Of a stretch of 64,000 bases of DNA, positions 1-8,588 are shown one piece after another. Origin of the DNA: Paenibacillus sp. SY21-1. Its GTDB lineage: Bacteria > Bacillota > Bacilli > Paenibacillales > Paenibacillaceae. Positions within the stretch are counted from its first letter, which is position 1. Every line of letters starts with the position of its first letter. The translations under genes and the position numbers were made by a program. The notes beneath the pieces are model-generated. The model searched no databases and had not been told where the DNA came from. It saw nothing but the letters and a program-made list of their open reading frames with translations. The stretch lies in NCBI RefSeq assembly GCF_005222705.1, contig NZ_STGF01000001.1, positions 310,001 through 374,000 on the forward strand, in the 5' to 3' direction.

Positions 1-284
1 AAATACAGCGCGTGCTGCGGCCAAGCGGCACAATCATCATTCTGGAGACGATGGGCACGGGGCATACGTCACCGCAGCCGCCAAGCTTTCTGGAGCCCTA
101 TTATGCCAGTCTCGTGGAGGACTACGGATTCAGCCATCGATGCAGAAGACTTGATTATCAATTTGACGACATCGCTTCCGCCGAACGTCTGGTTCGCCTC
201 TTCTTCGGAAACGAGCTTGCCGATCGCGTCGCCGGCGAGCAGCTGACCGTGCTGCCGGAATGCGCAGGAATATGGTGGCGATAA
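1..284 (+). CDS. SAM-dependent methyltransferase, C-terminal part (5' truncated by window edge)
   Basis: The frame is open from the first base and stops at TAA 282-284, so only the last ~94 codons are visible. The text starts with LRPSGTIIILETMGTG, which resembles the late strand of a class I Rossmann methyltransferase (the step after a leader such as 'RVLRPGG'), followed by an insert with FLEPYYASLVEDYGF and a terminal strand ending in GIWWR. The glycine-rich SAM-binding motif I lies outside the window, so the substrate cannot be judged. The GTG at 12 is internal, not a start. Confidence is moderate for the fold and low for any specific function. Confidence 0.55.
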   Translation, partial: IQRVLRPSGTIIILETMGTGHTSPQPPSFLEPYYASLVEDYGFSHRCRRLDYQFDDIASAERLVRLFFGNELADRVAGEQLTVLPECAGIWWR

Positions 285-323
285 GAATTTTTAAAAAATT
301 TTAATCTTTTGTGATCCAACCTG

Positions 324-351
324 TTGCATTTCTCGTTTGCTTGGGTAAGAA
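324..351 (+). promoter_or_regulatory. Candidate sigma-A promoter of the gene at 399
   Basis: TTGCAT at 324-329 and TAAGAA at 346-351 are separated by 16 bases, about 50 bases before the chosen ATG. The match to TTGACA/TATAAT is partial, so this is tentative. Confidence 0.3.
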
Positions 352-398
352 CACATCATGAATTACATAACATTCCATCCCAAGGAGAGTGTAAACGA

Positions 399-2015
399 AT
401 GAAAATGAAAAAATGGTTGGCTCCCGTGCTTGGCCTGTCCCTGCTTGTTCCGACAATCGGCGCTGCACAGATTGTTAATGCCGAATCCGCAGCTCCGTCG
501 GCTGCGACACCCGGCGTAGAGCTGCGCGCTGGCCTGGATTACTTGCTGTCCGAACATTTTACGCTGGCGGTCGTAGCGATGACCAAGTCTTATGAAGGCG
601 CTGCCGACGCTACTGCGGCCAAAGCGGCTCTCGACCGGAACGCCAAGGATATGCTTCCTGCCATTTCCTCCCTATACGGACAAGAGGGAGCCAACGAATT
701 CGACCGAATTTTCACCGCCCACAACGGCTATACAGAGGACTATGTGCAAGGCGTGAAATGGAACAACGAAAACATGAAGACGGAGGCGCGCAAGGATCTG
801 GAAGCCTTTGCCGATGAATTCGGCACCTTCCTTGGGACGGCAACTGCCGGCAAGCTTCCTGCCCTCACGGCCAAATCGGTCGTTCGCACCCATGAAATGC
901 AAGTGCTTGACGTATTCGACGCCTATGCCAAAGGCGATTATAAAACGGCATACAGCGAATTCCGCGAAGGTCTGGGCTACATGTTCAGTGTAAGCGATGC
1001 GCTGGCAGGCGCCATCACGGCCCAGCTGCCAGAGAAATTCGATTATACAAGCTCCAAGACGAAAGCCGGCGACCTGCGTTCTTCGCTGAATCATCTGGCC
1101 GCCGAGCATTATGCGCTTGCCGTTCTGAGCATGCAGAAGGGCTATGATAAGTCCTCCGCATACAGCGCTCTCCTTGACGCTCAAAAGCTTAACACAGCCG
1201 ACTTTACCGCAGCGATCAGCTCCGTCTACGGCTCCGAAGGAGGAAAAGCTTTTGCCGATGTATGGGTGAACAACCATTTGACCGCGCAAGAGGATATCGT
1301 GACTGCTGCCCTTAACGGAAACAGCGTGGCGCTGGACGCCGCCAAGGCGAAGCTGACCACGTTCTCCAACGATTTAGGCGCCTTCCTTGGCACGGCTACG
1401 GAGAGCAAATTGCCTGCCGCAGCCGCAAGCTCGGCGGTGGCCGCGCATGAGAAGCTTGTGCTCGAAGCCTTTGACATCTATCGCAGCTCGGATAAAACCG
1501 GCCTGTACGACAAATTCCGCGAAGGCTACAAGTACATGTTCGGCGTTGGTCAAGCGCTGAGCAGCGCCATCGTAGCGCAAAAGCCGGAGCTGTTCCCGGT
1601 GCCGACTCCGCCGGTTCAGGGAGGCATTCCTACCGATGTGAAATCGATTTGGTTCCAGATCGACAGCAAGGTCGTGAACGTAGACGGTGAAAATCAATTT
1701 ATGGACGTCGCACCAAGTCTGGTCGACGGCGTGACGTTCGTATCGCTAAGAACGCTGACCGATACGCTTGGAGCCAACCTGTTCTATCTCCCTGAGGAGA
1801 GGAAGGTCGAATTGAAGCTCGGCGATGATCTCGTAGAGTTCTGGCTGGGACAAAAGACGGCTTTGGTTAATGGAGTCGCAGTCCAGCTTGACGCTCCGGT
1901 TTTCATAAAGGACAACCGCACGCAGGCGCCGCTCCGCTTTATCGCTGAATGGCTTGGCTGGAGCGTGAAATGGCAAAACGACAGCTGGACCATCATGCTT
2001 GAAAAAACAGCTTAA
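399..2015 (+). CDS. Secreted duplicated-domain protein with copper amine oxidase N-like C-terminal domain
   Basis: 538 residues. The ATG at 399 was chosen because AAGGAGAG lies just upstream (382-389) and the protein then begins MKMKKWLAPVLG, a classical Sec signal peptide ending around VNAESAA; the longer frame from 324 adds a leader without a signal. The mature part has two tandem homologous segments of ~175 residues (about 35-210 and 225-405), each starting with LR..L(D/N)..L.EH..LAV..M and each ending with FREG..YMF.V..AL...I. The last ~110 residues are a copper-amine-oxidase-N-like domain (FVSLRTLTDTLGA, then a second half with APLRFIAEWLGWSVKW), a common non-enzymatic wall or stalk module in Paenibacillus secreted proteins. 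The role is unknown. A terminator hairpin follows. Confidence 0.75.
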   Translation: MKMKKWLAPVLGLSLLVPTIGAAQIVNAESAAPSAATPGVELRAGLDYLLSEHFTLAVVAMTKSYEGAADATAAKAALDRNAKDMLPAISSLYGQEGANEFDRIFTAHNGYTEDYVQGVKWNNENMKTEARKDLEAFADEFGTFLGTATAGKLPALTAKSVVRTHEMQVLDVFDAYAKGDYKTAYSEFREGLGYMFSVSDALAGAITAQLPEKFDYTSSKTKAGDLRSSLNHLAAEHYALAVLSMQKGYDKSSAYSALLDAQKLNTADFTAAISSVYGSEGGKAFADVWVNNHLTAQEDIVTAALNGNSVALDAAKAKLTTFSNDLGAFLGTATESKLPAAAASSAVAAHEKLVLEAFDIYRSSDKTGLYDKFREGYKYMFGVGQALSSAIVAQKPELFPVPTPPVQGGIPTDVKSIWFQIDSKVVNVDGENQFMDVAPSLVDGVTFVSLRTLTDTLGANLFYLPEERKVELKLGDDLVEFWLGQKTALVNGVAVQLDAPVFIKDNRTQAPLRFIAEWLGWSVKWQNDSWTIMLEKTA

Positions 2016-2140
2016 TTTCGCTGCTGTGGCTGGCAGGCTCCGTTAGGCGGGCAAGACCTGCAATGACTTTGCACTGGCGCCCCCGCAGCTAGCCCAGACA
2101 GTCTGCAACGCTTCGGCGCTACTTATCTTCCAAATTGTAA

Positions 2141-2178
2141 AAAGCCGTTCGGGGCCTGCATGCCCGGACGGTTTTTTT
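2141..2178 (+). terminator. Intrinsic terminator after the secreted protein gene
   Basis: CCGTTCGGG (2145-2153) pairs with CCCGGACGG (2163-2171) with one G-U pair, followed directly by a run of seven T. Confidence 0.85.
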
Positions 2179-2314
2179 GCGCGCGTATAGGAAGAGAGCT
2201 TGCGAGAGGCGTCCGCTCATGCGTGAATGCGGGATGGTACTATAAAAAGTGGGTACTATATAGCATGCCAAGCAGTCATTATAATACAGACATAACCTTC
2301 AACATGAAAGGCAT

Positions 2315-4573
2315 GTGAGTGCAATGGTCCGTTTAAACGTTACGAGAGTCGGTTTTCTGATGGGAGTGTCCCTGCTGCTGGCAGCTATCGTGTATTTTTT
2401 CGCCGCCAATTGGGACGGATTGGGTCGCGCCGATAAAATTCTGCTGTCCGCAGGGCTGATTGTGCTATTCTACGGGGCATCGTTTCTGTTCGCGAAGCTA
2501 AAGGGAATGCCGCAGCATTTTTCCTTCCTCTCCTCTCTGCTGCTCGTCGCGGGCTGTATTTCGTTCGGCGCCTCCGCCGCGCTTGTTAACCAGGTCTATC
2601 ACTCGCATGCCGACACGTTCGAGATTTTTCTGGTCTGGTCGATACCCGCCTTGCTGCTGGCGCTGCTGACACGCTACAGCCCGTTCTATGTGCTTGCTTA
2701 CGCGCTCGTTCACCTGACGCTATGGCAGCTGTTTTTCCCTACGTCGCTGTCAGTCGTGCATACGGAGGAGCAATTGCTTGGGATAGGCGCGCTGTTCGCG
2801 CTTCTCAACGCGCTTGTGCTGGTAGCGGCCCACAGCCGCTGGCTGCAATCGGCCGTCTTGCGGCTGCTCGCTTTTGTCGGGCTTCAAGTCGCCTTGCTGG
2901 CAATGACCGCCTTATTCGAAACCTCTAAGTACGACATCCTGTCCAATATCGCGTCGCTGGCAGCAATCGCGCTAAGCTTTTTTTTCTACTACCGCATCCG
3001 TCTGAACGTAACCATGCTTACATTTACCGGGCTGGCGGCTTCCGCGTACGCGGTCATTCGTTACCTGGAGCTTTTGGATGAACATTCGTCAACCGAATTC
3101 TATATCGGGGGATTGCTGTTCGTAGCTGCGCTGCTGACCGCCAACGTCTTTTTCTTTCGCTTTTTGAACAGCATTCACTCTGGCGAGGATGAGGAGGATA
3201 AGGAAACGGATGCCGTTCGCGAAAAGGATACCGACGAGCGCAAGAAAGGCGCGCTGAGCGGCAAAATCGTATCCAGCATCGTCATCATTGTCGGCGTGCT
3301 CATCGGAAGCGCCTCCCTTATCGGCCTGGTGCTCACCTTGGACCTTGGGGGAGAGCCGGAATATTTGCTCTATGCAATCTCGCTTATCATGCTGCTGGCC
3401 GCTATACTGCTGCCCAAGCTCAACCCGGCTATTCGCTATACGGTGCTTACTGTAGGCTTCGCCGCAGGGCTGGTGTCAATCGCCTGGATCGATTCGGTTC
3501 TGCTGTCCTTGCTCCTTATGGCAATCGCCGTATTCGGCTGGCTCTGGCTGGATGGCCGCGCCCAGCATTTGTTCATCTACTCGCTGCTCAACATTAATGC
3601 GGCAATCTTGCTGTTCCAGCTACTCGATTCGCTGCCGCACGATTCTGCGTACATCGTGCTGACGCTGGCTGTGCTGCATACGCTCGTGTACACGGCCCAG
3701 CACTGGCTTCAGGACAGCAAAAGGCGGCAGCATTTGCGCGAGGCCGGACTCTTCTATATGCTGTTGTTTCTACTCTGGCTGACGTTTATGGAAGATATTT
3801 TTCCGCATTCGGGAATTTGGTTCAGCTTGATCAATTTTGTTGTCGTGACTGCGCTTGCCTTCCATTTCATTAATCGGAACAAAGGCTGGGAAGCGGGAAT
3901 CAGCCTCGCCTTCTGGTTTGTCTATATCGGTGTCAAATATTACGATTTGCTGTGGACGCTTATGCACAAATCCATTACGCTGGCACTGCTGGGCGCGCTG
4001 TTCCTCGGCGTCACCTACGCTTACGCATACCGGACAAGGGCGGCTTCCGTTCCCGCCGACCAGCCCGGCTACAAGCCCTGGAGCGGCTCAGGCATTATCT
4101 GGCTGCTCATCGTCATTCTGCTCCAGCTAGGCTATCTCGCATGGTTCACCGCGTCCAGCGAATCGCTGCTGGCGCACGGCAAACAGATCAAGCTGCAAAT
4201 CGAGCCGCTTGATCCAAGGTCCATGCTTCAGGGCGACTATGTCCGCCTGAATTATTCGATCTCGACACCGCCTGACAAGGTGCGGGAGGAGCTGGAGCGG
4301 CCGCGAAGCACGGCCCGCGTCCAGGTGGTCGTGCGCCCCGGTATCGAAGCGGACGCCTACGTATTCGATCGTCTGCATCGCGGCGAGCCGCTCGCAGACG
4401 GAGAGGTTGTGCTGAACGGCCGGGTCAGCGGCTGGCAGACGGTCTATTACGGCATCGAAACCTGGTTCGTGCCGGAAGGCACTGGCCGCGATACCGAGCA
4501 GTCGGCGAAGTATGCGTATGTGCGCGTAAGCGCGCGCGGCGACGCCGTTCTGGAGCGGCTGAGCGAAAGCTAG
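2315..4573 (+). CDS. DUF2157 / GDYXXLXY-domain polytopic membrane protein
   Basis: 752 residues. The N-terminus (VGFLMGVSLLLAAIVYFFAANW) matches the start of DUF2157-type membrane proteins, with many further hydrophobic segments (about 18-20 in all). A charged cytoplasmic linker rich in D/E/K lies near residue 300 (EDEEDKETD). The C-terminal ~150 residues form a soluble domain with the signature LQGDYVRLNYSIS, typical of the GDYXXLXY family often fused to or paired with DUF2157/DUF4401 proteins. Function is unknown in the family. The start is GTG 2315 or ATG 2324; a weak GAAAGG lies at 2306-2311. A TATAAT at 2280-2285 lies just upstream but has no clear -35. The gene is convergent with the next one. 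Confidence 0.75.
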   Translation: MSAMVRLNVTRVGFLMGVSLLLAAIVYFFAANWDGLGRADKILLSAGLIVLFYGASFLFAKLKGMPQHFSFLSSLLLVAGCISFGASAALVNQVYHSHADTFEIFLVWSIPALLLALLTRYSPFYVLAYALVHLTLWQLFFPTSLSVVHTEEQLLGIGALFALLNALVLVAAHSRWLQSAVLRLLAFVGLQVALLAMTALFETSKYDILSNIASLAAIALSFFFYYRIRLNVTMLTFTGLAASAYAVIRYLELLDEHSSTEFYIGGLLFVAALLTANVFFFRFLNSIHSGEDEEDKETDAVREKDTDERKKGALSGKIVSSIVIIVGVLIGSASLIGLVLTLDLGGEPEYLLYAISLIMLLAAILLPKLNPAIRYTVLTVGFAAGLVSIAWIDSVLLSLLLMAIAVFGWLWLDGRAQHLFIYSLLNINAAILLFQLLDSLPHDSAYIVLTLAVLHTLVYTAQHWLQDSKRRQHLREAGLFYMLLFLLWLTFMEDIFPHSGIWFSLINFVVVTALAFHFINRNKGWEAGISLAFWFVYIGVKYYDLLWTLMHKSITLALLGALFLGVTYAYAYRTRAASVPADQPGYKPWSGSGIIWLLIVILLQLGYLAWFTASSESLLAHGKQIKLQIEPLDPRSMLQGDYVRLNYSISTPPDKVREELERPRSTARVQVVVRPGIEADAYVFDRLHRGEPLADGEVVLNGRVSGWQTVYYGIETWFVPEGTGRDTEQSAKYAYVRVSARGDAVLERLSES

Positions 4574-4615
4574 CTCCCGGACGCCGCTTCCTTGGCTGGC
4601 TTTTTGGCAGCCCGT

Positions 4616-5074
4616 CTATCTTGCCAAGCGGCCCAGCTCGGGGTAATCCTCCAAATAGCCGTTGCTTTCCAGCTCGGTCAGCGCCTGGCGTATGTTGTGC
4701 TCGCTTTCTCCCGACTGATCGGACAGCTGCAGCAGCTCGCCAAGCGTAATGTCCCGATGCTCCTTGCAATAGGTCAACAAACCCTTTGCAGCCCATGAAA
4801 GGCGGTCATCCTGAAACTCGCCGATCAAACGGCGGAACAGCTTGTGGGGAATGAGATGGGCGGCTACCAGATCCTGCATGGCTTTAACCGCTTGCCTGGT
4901 CGTCATGCGCCCTTTGGCGGCAATATCTTCTACGGAGAGGGTTATGCTCTCTCCCGAGCTTGAGCTTAATACGATATAAATCATCTGCGAATAAATATCC
5001 AGTTCAGGCTTGTAAAAAATTTCGGTCGATACGGTAAAATTGCGGATTTGAGCGGTTGATGGCTCATTTGACAT
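4616..5074 (-). CDS. Small helix-turn-helix protein (DnaD-N/replication-initiator-like winged helices)
   Basis: 152 residues from ATG 5074, preceded by AAGGGAG; the frame extends 20 codons further without a better site. Residues ~20-75 (YSQMIYIVLSS, then LSVEDIAAKGRMTTRQAVKAM) look like the winged-helix module of DnaD-N/primosome-type HTH proteins, and a second helical module (ITLGELLQLS, then NIRQALTELESNGYL) looks like another HTH. There are no catalytic motifs. It lies downstream of the ATL gene on the same strand with a gap of about 93 bases, so the two may be co-transcribed. The DNA-binding role is inferred from the fold pattern only. Confidence 0.6.
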   Translation of the reverse strand: MSNEPSTAQIRNFTVSTEIFYKPELDIYSQMIYIVLSSSSGESITLSVEDIAAKGRMTTRQAVKAMQDLVAAHLIPHKLFRRLIGEFQDDRLSWAAKGLLTYCKEHRDITLGELLQLSDQSGESEHNIRQALTELESNGYLEDYPELGRLAR

Positions 5075-5167
5075 GATGTCGGCTCCCTTCCCGTTCCTTT
5101 TATTCATCATAAAGGTTCGCGATGGGAGCTTCAAATGAGACCGGATTAGAATTTTATCATGAAGCGT

Positions 5168-5530
5168 CTACCATTTGTCCGACTCGTCCTCCCTGTCAAA
5201 AAAGGATTCGGCCTGCTCCGAAGGCTTGCTGGCATGACGGTATGCTTCCAGATCCACACGCCCCTCTTCGCTAATTTCCACCCCTTCGCCGCGCAAATAA
5301 AGCTGCTGCTTGAATCGCCCCTCGTCATCCTGAAGCGAGATTTCGCCTTTTGCATTCACCACTCGGTGCCAGGGCAAGCTATAGGCGGCGCTCATGGAAT
5401 GGAGGATGCGCACAACCTGTCTCGCTCCCCTCGGACTGCCCGCCTCGGCTGCAATTTGTCCGTAAGTCATTACGCGTCCTTCGGGTATCGACTGAATGAT
5501 TTCCACAACTTTTCGGGTAAATGGCTGCAT
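5168..5530 (-). CDS. atl: Alkyltransferase-like (ATL) protein, MGMT family
   Basis: 120 residues, the size of a stand-alone MGMT DNA-binding domain. The MGMT core is clear: IPEGRVMTYGQIAAEAG with an arginine-containing segment (GARQVVRIL) and the active-site loop at residues 53-57, where the usual PCHR is PWHRV. Replacement of the alkyl-accepting cysteine by tryptophan is diagnostic of ATL proteins, which bind O6-alkylguanine lesions without repairing them and hand them to nucleotide excision repair. The start ATG 5530 has GGAGG upstream. A C-terminal tail of ~30 charged residues extends beyond the domain. Divergent from the DUF1641-ndh operon. Confidence 0.88.
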   Translation of the reverse strand: MQPFTRKVVEIIQSIPEGRVMTYGQIAAEAGSPRGARQVVRILHSMSAAYSLPWHRVVNAKGEISLQDDEGRFKQQLYLRGEGVEISEEGRVDLEAYRHASKPSEQAESFFDREDESDKW

Positions 5531-5710
5531 GAAGGTACGCCTCCAAAAATTTTTTTGTCAAAAGTGAAAATTTCTTTTTTAATTTTGCATCAAACGATGT
5601 AGAATAGTAAGCATAGGGTTTAATTTCGATTCGTCATTTTCGCTAAAGGCGTTATACCTAAGAACAGTCACAAGTAATCTGACGCTCATTCAACATTCTT
5701 TCGGAAAACT

Positions 5711-5728
5711 ATGTGAAAAGTGTAACAA
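5711..5728 (+). promoter_or_regulatory. Candidate Rex (NADH-sensing repressor) box before DUF1641-ndh
   Basis: ATGTGAAAAGTGTAACAA matches the Gram-positive Rex operator TTGTGAA-N4-TTCACAA at 11 of 14 defined positions and lies ~85 bases before the first gene. In B. subtilis the orthologous yjlC-ndh operon is Rex-controlled, which supports the assignment. A weak promoter (TCGTCA 5631-5636, 16 bases, TATACC 5653-5658) lies upstream, placing the box in the leader. Confidence 0.5.
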
Positions 5729-5813
5729 TCTTCTGGGGTGTAGCCCAAGCACATGCGGCTGACTCGATTGAGACCAACTACTTTTTAAATTCACGCAAAG
5801 GGGGACATTCCCA

Positions 5814-6248
5814 ATGTCACAAGTATCTTCAGAGCAAGAAGTGGCAGTAAGCGTTGCCGATCAAAAACAATCGCTGGACATTCTTGACCAGTTGATGAAC
5901 CCTGAGGTTCAACAGTCCTTAACCGTACTGGTGGACAACTTGCCGAAGCTGGCTGAAATGGTTGCGCTGATGACCAAAGCCTATGATTTCGCGCAAAATG
6001 TCGCTACGGACAAAGTATTGATCAACGATTTCGCTCACGGTATCGGCGAGTTCGTCAAGCCGGTGCAAGAGAAAGCCAAAGGCATTGCCCAAGCCGCTAT
6101 CGAAGCAGGCGAGCGTTCGCAGGAAGCAGCCGGCACTACAGTTGGCCTGTTCGCTATCTTGAAAATGCTGAAAGACCCTGAAGTACAAAAAACGCTTCGT
6201 TTCGCGCAATCGTTCCTGAGCGTACTTGCTGAGCGCAAAAACGTCTAA
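5814..6248 (+). CDS. yjlC: DUF1641 protein (YjlC/YrhD-like)
   Basis: 144 residues, ATG 5814 after AAAGGGGG. It is largely alpha-helical, with the DUF1641 pattern LDQLMNPEVQQSLTVLVDNLPKL near the N-terminus (residues ~22-47) and the second half GLFAILKMLKDPEVQKTLRF (~115-134). No enzymatic motif is known. It is 31 bases upstream of the type II NADH dehydrogenase, the same order as yjlC-ndh of B. subtilis, so an accessory role to Ndh is likely by context. The symbol is assigned by domain and synteny. Confidence 0.85.
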   Translation: MSQVSSEQEVAVSVADQKQSLDILDQLMNPEVQQSLTVLVDNLPKLAEMVALMTKAYDFAQNVATDKVLINDFAHGIGEFVKPVQEKAKGIAQAAIEAGERSQEAAGTTVGLFAILKMLKDPEVQKTLRFAQSFLSVLAERKNV

Positions 6249-6279
6249 CATCTGACCATCTAACGAACGGAGGATAACC

Positions 6280-7461
6280 ATGTCCAAGCAAATTCTAATT
6301 CTCGGTGGCGGCTATGGCGGCATTCTGACTGCTCTGACTGCTCGCAAGCACCTTACGCCTGCTGAAGCGTCCATTACGATCGTAAACCGTTTCCCGACTC
6401 ACCAAATTATTACCGAGCTTCACCGTCTTGCCGGCGGAACGATCGCCGAAGGCGCGGTTTCTCTGCCGCTTAGCAAGCTGCTTAGCGACAAGCAAGTAAA
6501 CATCATCGTGGATTCCGTTAAAGAAATCAAGCCAAACGACAAACAAGTCGTACTGGCTAGCGGCCACGTTCAGAAATATGACAACCTCGTTGTAGCGCTT
6601 GGCAGCGACACGAACTACTTCGGCATTCCTGGTCTCGAGGAGAACAGCCTTGTACTGAAATCCGTTGCCGATGCCAACAAAATTCGCGCGCATGTTGAAG
6701 CTCGTCTGGACGCTTACAAAGCATCCGGCAACAAAGCCGATGCAACAATCGTTGTTGGCGGCGGCGGCTTGACAGGCGTTGAGCTCGTTGGCGAATTTGC
6801 CGACAAGCTTCCAGAGGTTTGCCGTGCCAAAGGCATCGATTTCAACGATGTTAAGCTTTATTGCGTAGAAGCAGGGCCTGCGATTCTGCCAATGCTTCCT
6901 AAAAACCTGATCGAGCGCGCAGCGGAAAGCTTGACGAAACGCGGCGTAAACTTTATTACAGGCGTTGCTATTACAGAAGCGACGAAGGGCTCCGTTTCCC
7001 TGAAGGATGGCCGTACGATCGAAGCCGGCACAATCATCTGGACTGGAGGCGTTAAAGGCAATCCGGTTGTAGGCAGCAGCGGGCTGGCTGAAGATCGCGG
7101 CCGTTCGACGGTTACGCCTACGCTTCAATCGACTTCGCATCCTGATGTATTCCTTGCAGGCGACTGCGCAGTCGTATTCCCGGAAGGAAGCGACCGTCCA
7201 TACCCGCCAACCGCACAGCTGGCTTGGCAAATGGGCGAAACGGTTGGCTACAACCTGTCCGTTGTCGTGAAAGGCGGCGTCATGGATAAGTTTACGCCTG
7301 TTTTCTCCGGCACGCTGGGCAGCCTTGGCCGCAAAGACGGCGTTGGCACAATCGGCGGCAACGCCACTCAGCTTAAAGGCCTTCCTGCCACGCTGATGAA
7401 GGAAGCGAGCAACATCCGCTACCTGTCGCACATCCACGGCATGTTCGCTTTGGCTTACTAA
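6280..7461 (+). CDS. ndh: Type II NADH dehydrogenase (NDH-2), FAD-dependent
   Basis: 393 residues, ATG 6280 after GGAGG. The N-terminal FAD-binding Rossmann motif is ILGGGYGGILTA; the second nucleotide-binding motif VVGGGGLTGVELVGE (~155-170) binds NADH; a C-terminal FAD-contact motif FLAGDCA is present (~290), with YPPTAQLAWQMG following. This is the two-Rossmann plan of non-proton-pumping NDH-2, a peripheral membrane enzyme passing electrons from NADH to menaquinone. The last segment (YLSHIHGMFALAY) could help membrane contact. Operon with DUF1641 and a terminator at 7529-7556. Likely regulated by Rex through the site at 5711. Confidence 0.88.
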   Translation: MSKQILILGGGYGGILTALTARKHLTPAEASITIVNRFPTHQIITELHRLAGGTIAEGAVSLPLSKLLSDKQVNIIVDSVKEIKPNDKQVVLASGHVQKYDNLVVALGSDTNYFGIPGLEENSLVLKSVADANKIRAHVEARLDAYKASGNKADATIVVGGGGLTGVELVGEFADKLPEVCRAKGIDFNDVKLYCVEAGPAILPMLPKNLIERAAESLTKRGVNFITGVAITEATKGSVSLKDGRTIEAGTIIWTGGVKGNPVVGSSGLAEDRGRSTVTPTLQSTSHPDVFLAGDCAVVFPEGSDRPYPPTAQLAWQMGETVGYNLSVVVKGGVMDKFTPVFSGTLGSLGRKDGVGTIGGNATQLKGLPATLMKEASNIRYLSHIHGMFALAY

Positions 7462-7528
7462 TTTACTGCTATACGGAGAGAACTGTGCGAGCCCTTGGGC
7501 AGACGCCGCGGTTTTCTCCATCCCCTAT

Positions 7529-7556
7529 CAAGAGCATCGATTACGATGCTCTTTTT
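7529..7556 (+). terminator. Intrinsic terminator after ndh
   Basis: AGAGCATCG (7531-7539), ATTA loop, CGATGCTCT (7544-7552), then T-rich sequence. Confidence 0.85.
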
Positions 7557-7660
7557 GCTGTTTCCATAGTCCGTGCACATGGCGAAATTTTATTGCTCCT
7601 GCCGCCGCTATCCTGCAACCTGCCCGGTTCGGAGCCGCCCCATGTCCTATGTATGCCTAA

Positions 7661-7703
7661 CAAACGTCCCCATGCCCGCAGCATGCGGACATGGGGACGT
7701 TTG
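7661..7703 (-). terminator. Long perfect inverted repeat at the end of the exopolysaccharide operon
   Basis: CAAACGTCCCCATG (7661-7674) is exactly complementary to CATGGGGACGTTTG (7690-7703). It lies 30 bases beyond the last gene of the minus-strand operon and ends there in TTTG, so a terminator or mRNA 3'-end stabiliser is likely, though there is no long T run. Confidence 0.55.
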
Positions 7704-7733
7704 GCAGAGCTTGACCGGCCGGCATGCGAGCTG

Positions 7734-8588
7734 TTACACATCGTATTCCAGCTGCCGTCTCGCTTGCACGATGAATTCCAGCGGAGTATTAAACTCCTCC
7801 GGCTCGTATTGCGCGGCGCCGATTCGCAGGTTCAGCTCGATTTTATATTTATTCGGATTCTCGACATTATTGAACAGCATCACCTTTTGCTTGAGCCGCT
7901 CAATAACGACGACGGCACCCTCGCGATCCGTGAACAGCAGCAGCCCCCATGTCGGATTGTCGCGATCCAGCATGTACAAGGAGTCATTGCCGCGAATACT
8001 CTCCCGGCTTAGCACGGATACGTCGTATATCGCGTTCGTGATCTCGTCCTCGTTAATCATGCGTTTGAGCTCGTCCCAATACTTTACATTCACGACAAGC
8101 AGCGTCAGCGGGATGTTGTACCTGCTCGACAATGCCATAAAGATCGATGCGTCAGTCTGGAACAGCTTGCTGTTTTTCAAATTCGTATTTTCATCGAGCG
8201 TACCCAGCGATTCATTGCTTTTCTTCAGCTGGGCGTTCTCGACCTGCAATTGCTTGCTCGACTGGGTCATCATCCATGTGACGGCCGTAAATGCCGGCGT
8301 AAGCAGCAGCCAGAAGTAGTTGCCCGCGTCAACTACGTTGCCGGCCACGACAGTCTGGTAGAGCGTGTACGTGCCGTAGCCGAAAATAAACAGAATGTTG
8401 AGCAGCAGGCCGGTAGTCACGTTCGTAAAGTAAGTCAGAATCGCAATGAGAAACGCAACATTAAGAAAAATAATATTTTGCAAATAACGGTCCGGTTCTC
8501 CCGCCATAAACACGATGCATACAAAGCTTACGACCAGCAGCAGCAGAAAACCTCCGTCGGACAACAGGCTATAGGCGTTGCGCTTCAC
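7734..8588 (-). CDS. ydaK: Membrane protein with degenerate GGDEF domain (YdaK-like putative c-di-GMP receptor)
   Basis: 284 residues. The N-terminal ~110 residues contain four hydrophobic segments, followed by a short coiled linker (KQLQVENAQLKKSNESL) and a GGDEF-fold domain. The domain begins with a changed DxLTxLxN motif (DENTNLKN) and keeps the beta strand LTLLVVNV, but the GGDEF loop itself is missing and replaced by DNPTWGLLL. It therefore cannot be expected to make c-di-GMP. B. subtilis YdaK, encoded with the same partners, is a degenerate GGDEF c-di-GMP-binding protein. The start is GTG 8588, overlapping the TGA of the preceding gene by 4 bases, so translation is coupled. It is the last gene of the operon. 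Confidence 0.72.
   Translation of the reverse strand: MKRNAYSLLSDGGFLLLLVVSFVCIVFMAGEPDRYLQNIIFLNVAFLIAILTYFTNVTTGLLLNILFIFGYGTYTLYQTVVAGNVVDAGNYFWLLLTPAFTAVTWMMTQSSKQLQVENAQLKKSNESLGTLDENTNLKNSKLFQTDASIFMALSSRYNIPLTLLVVNVKYWDELKRMINEDEITNAIYDVSVLSRESIRGNDSLYMLDRDNPTWGLLLFTDREGAVVVIERLKQKVMLFNNVENPNKYKIELNLRIGAAQYEPEEFNTPLEFIVQARRQLEYDV

Noticed and set aside
5168..5530. Active O6-methylguanine-DNA methyltransferase
   Set aside because: The acceptor cysteine of PCHR is replaced by Trp (PWHRV), so it is an ATL protein.
6295..7521. 408-codon frame antisense to ndh
   Set aside because: Shadow of ndh; composition is unlike a protein family and there is no ribosome site.
7734..8588. Active diguanylate cyclase
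   Set aside because: The GGDEF signature is absent; only the fold-level pattern remains.
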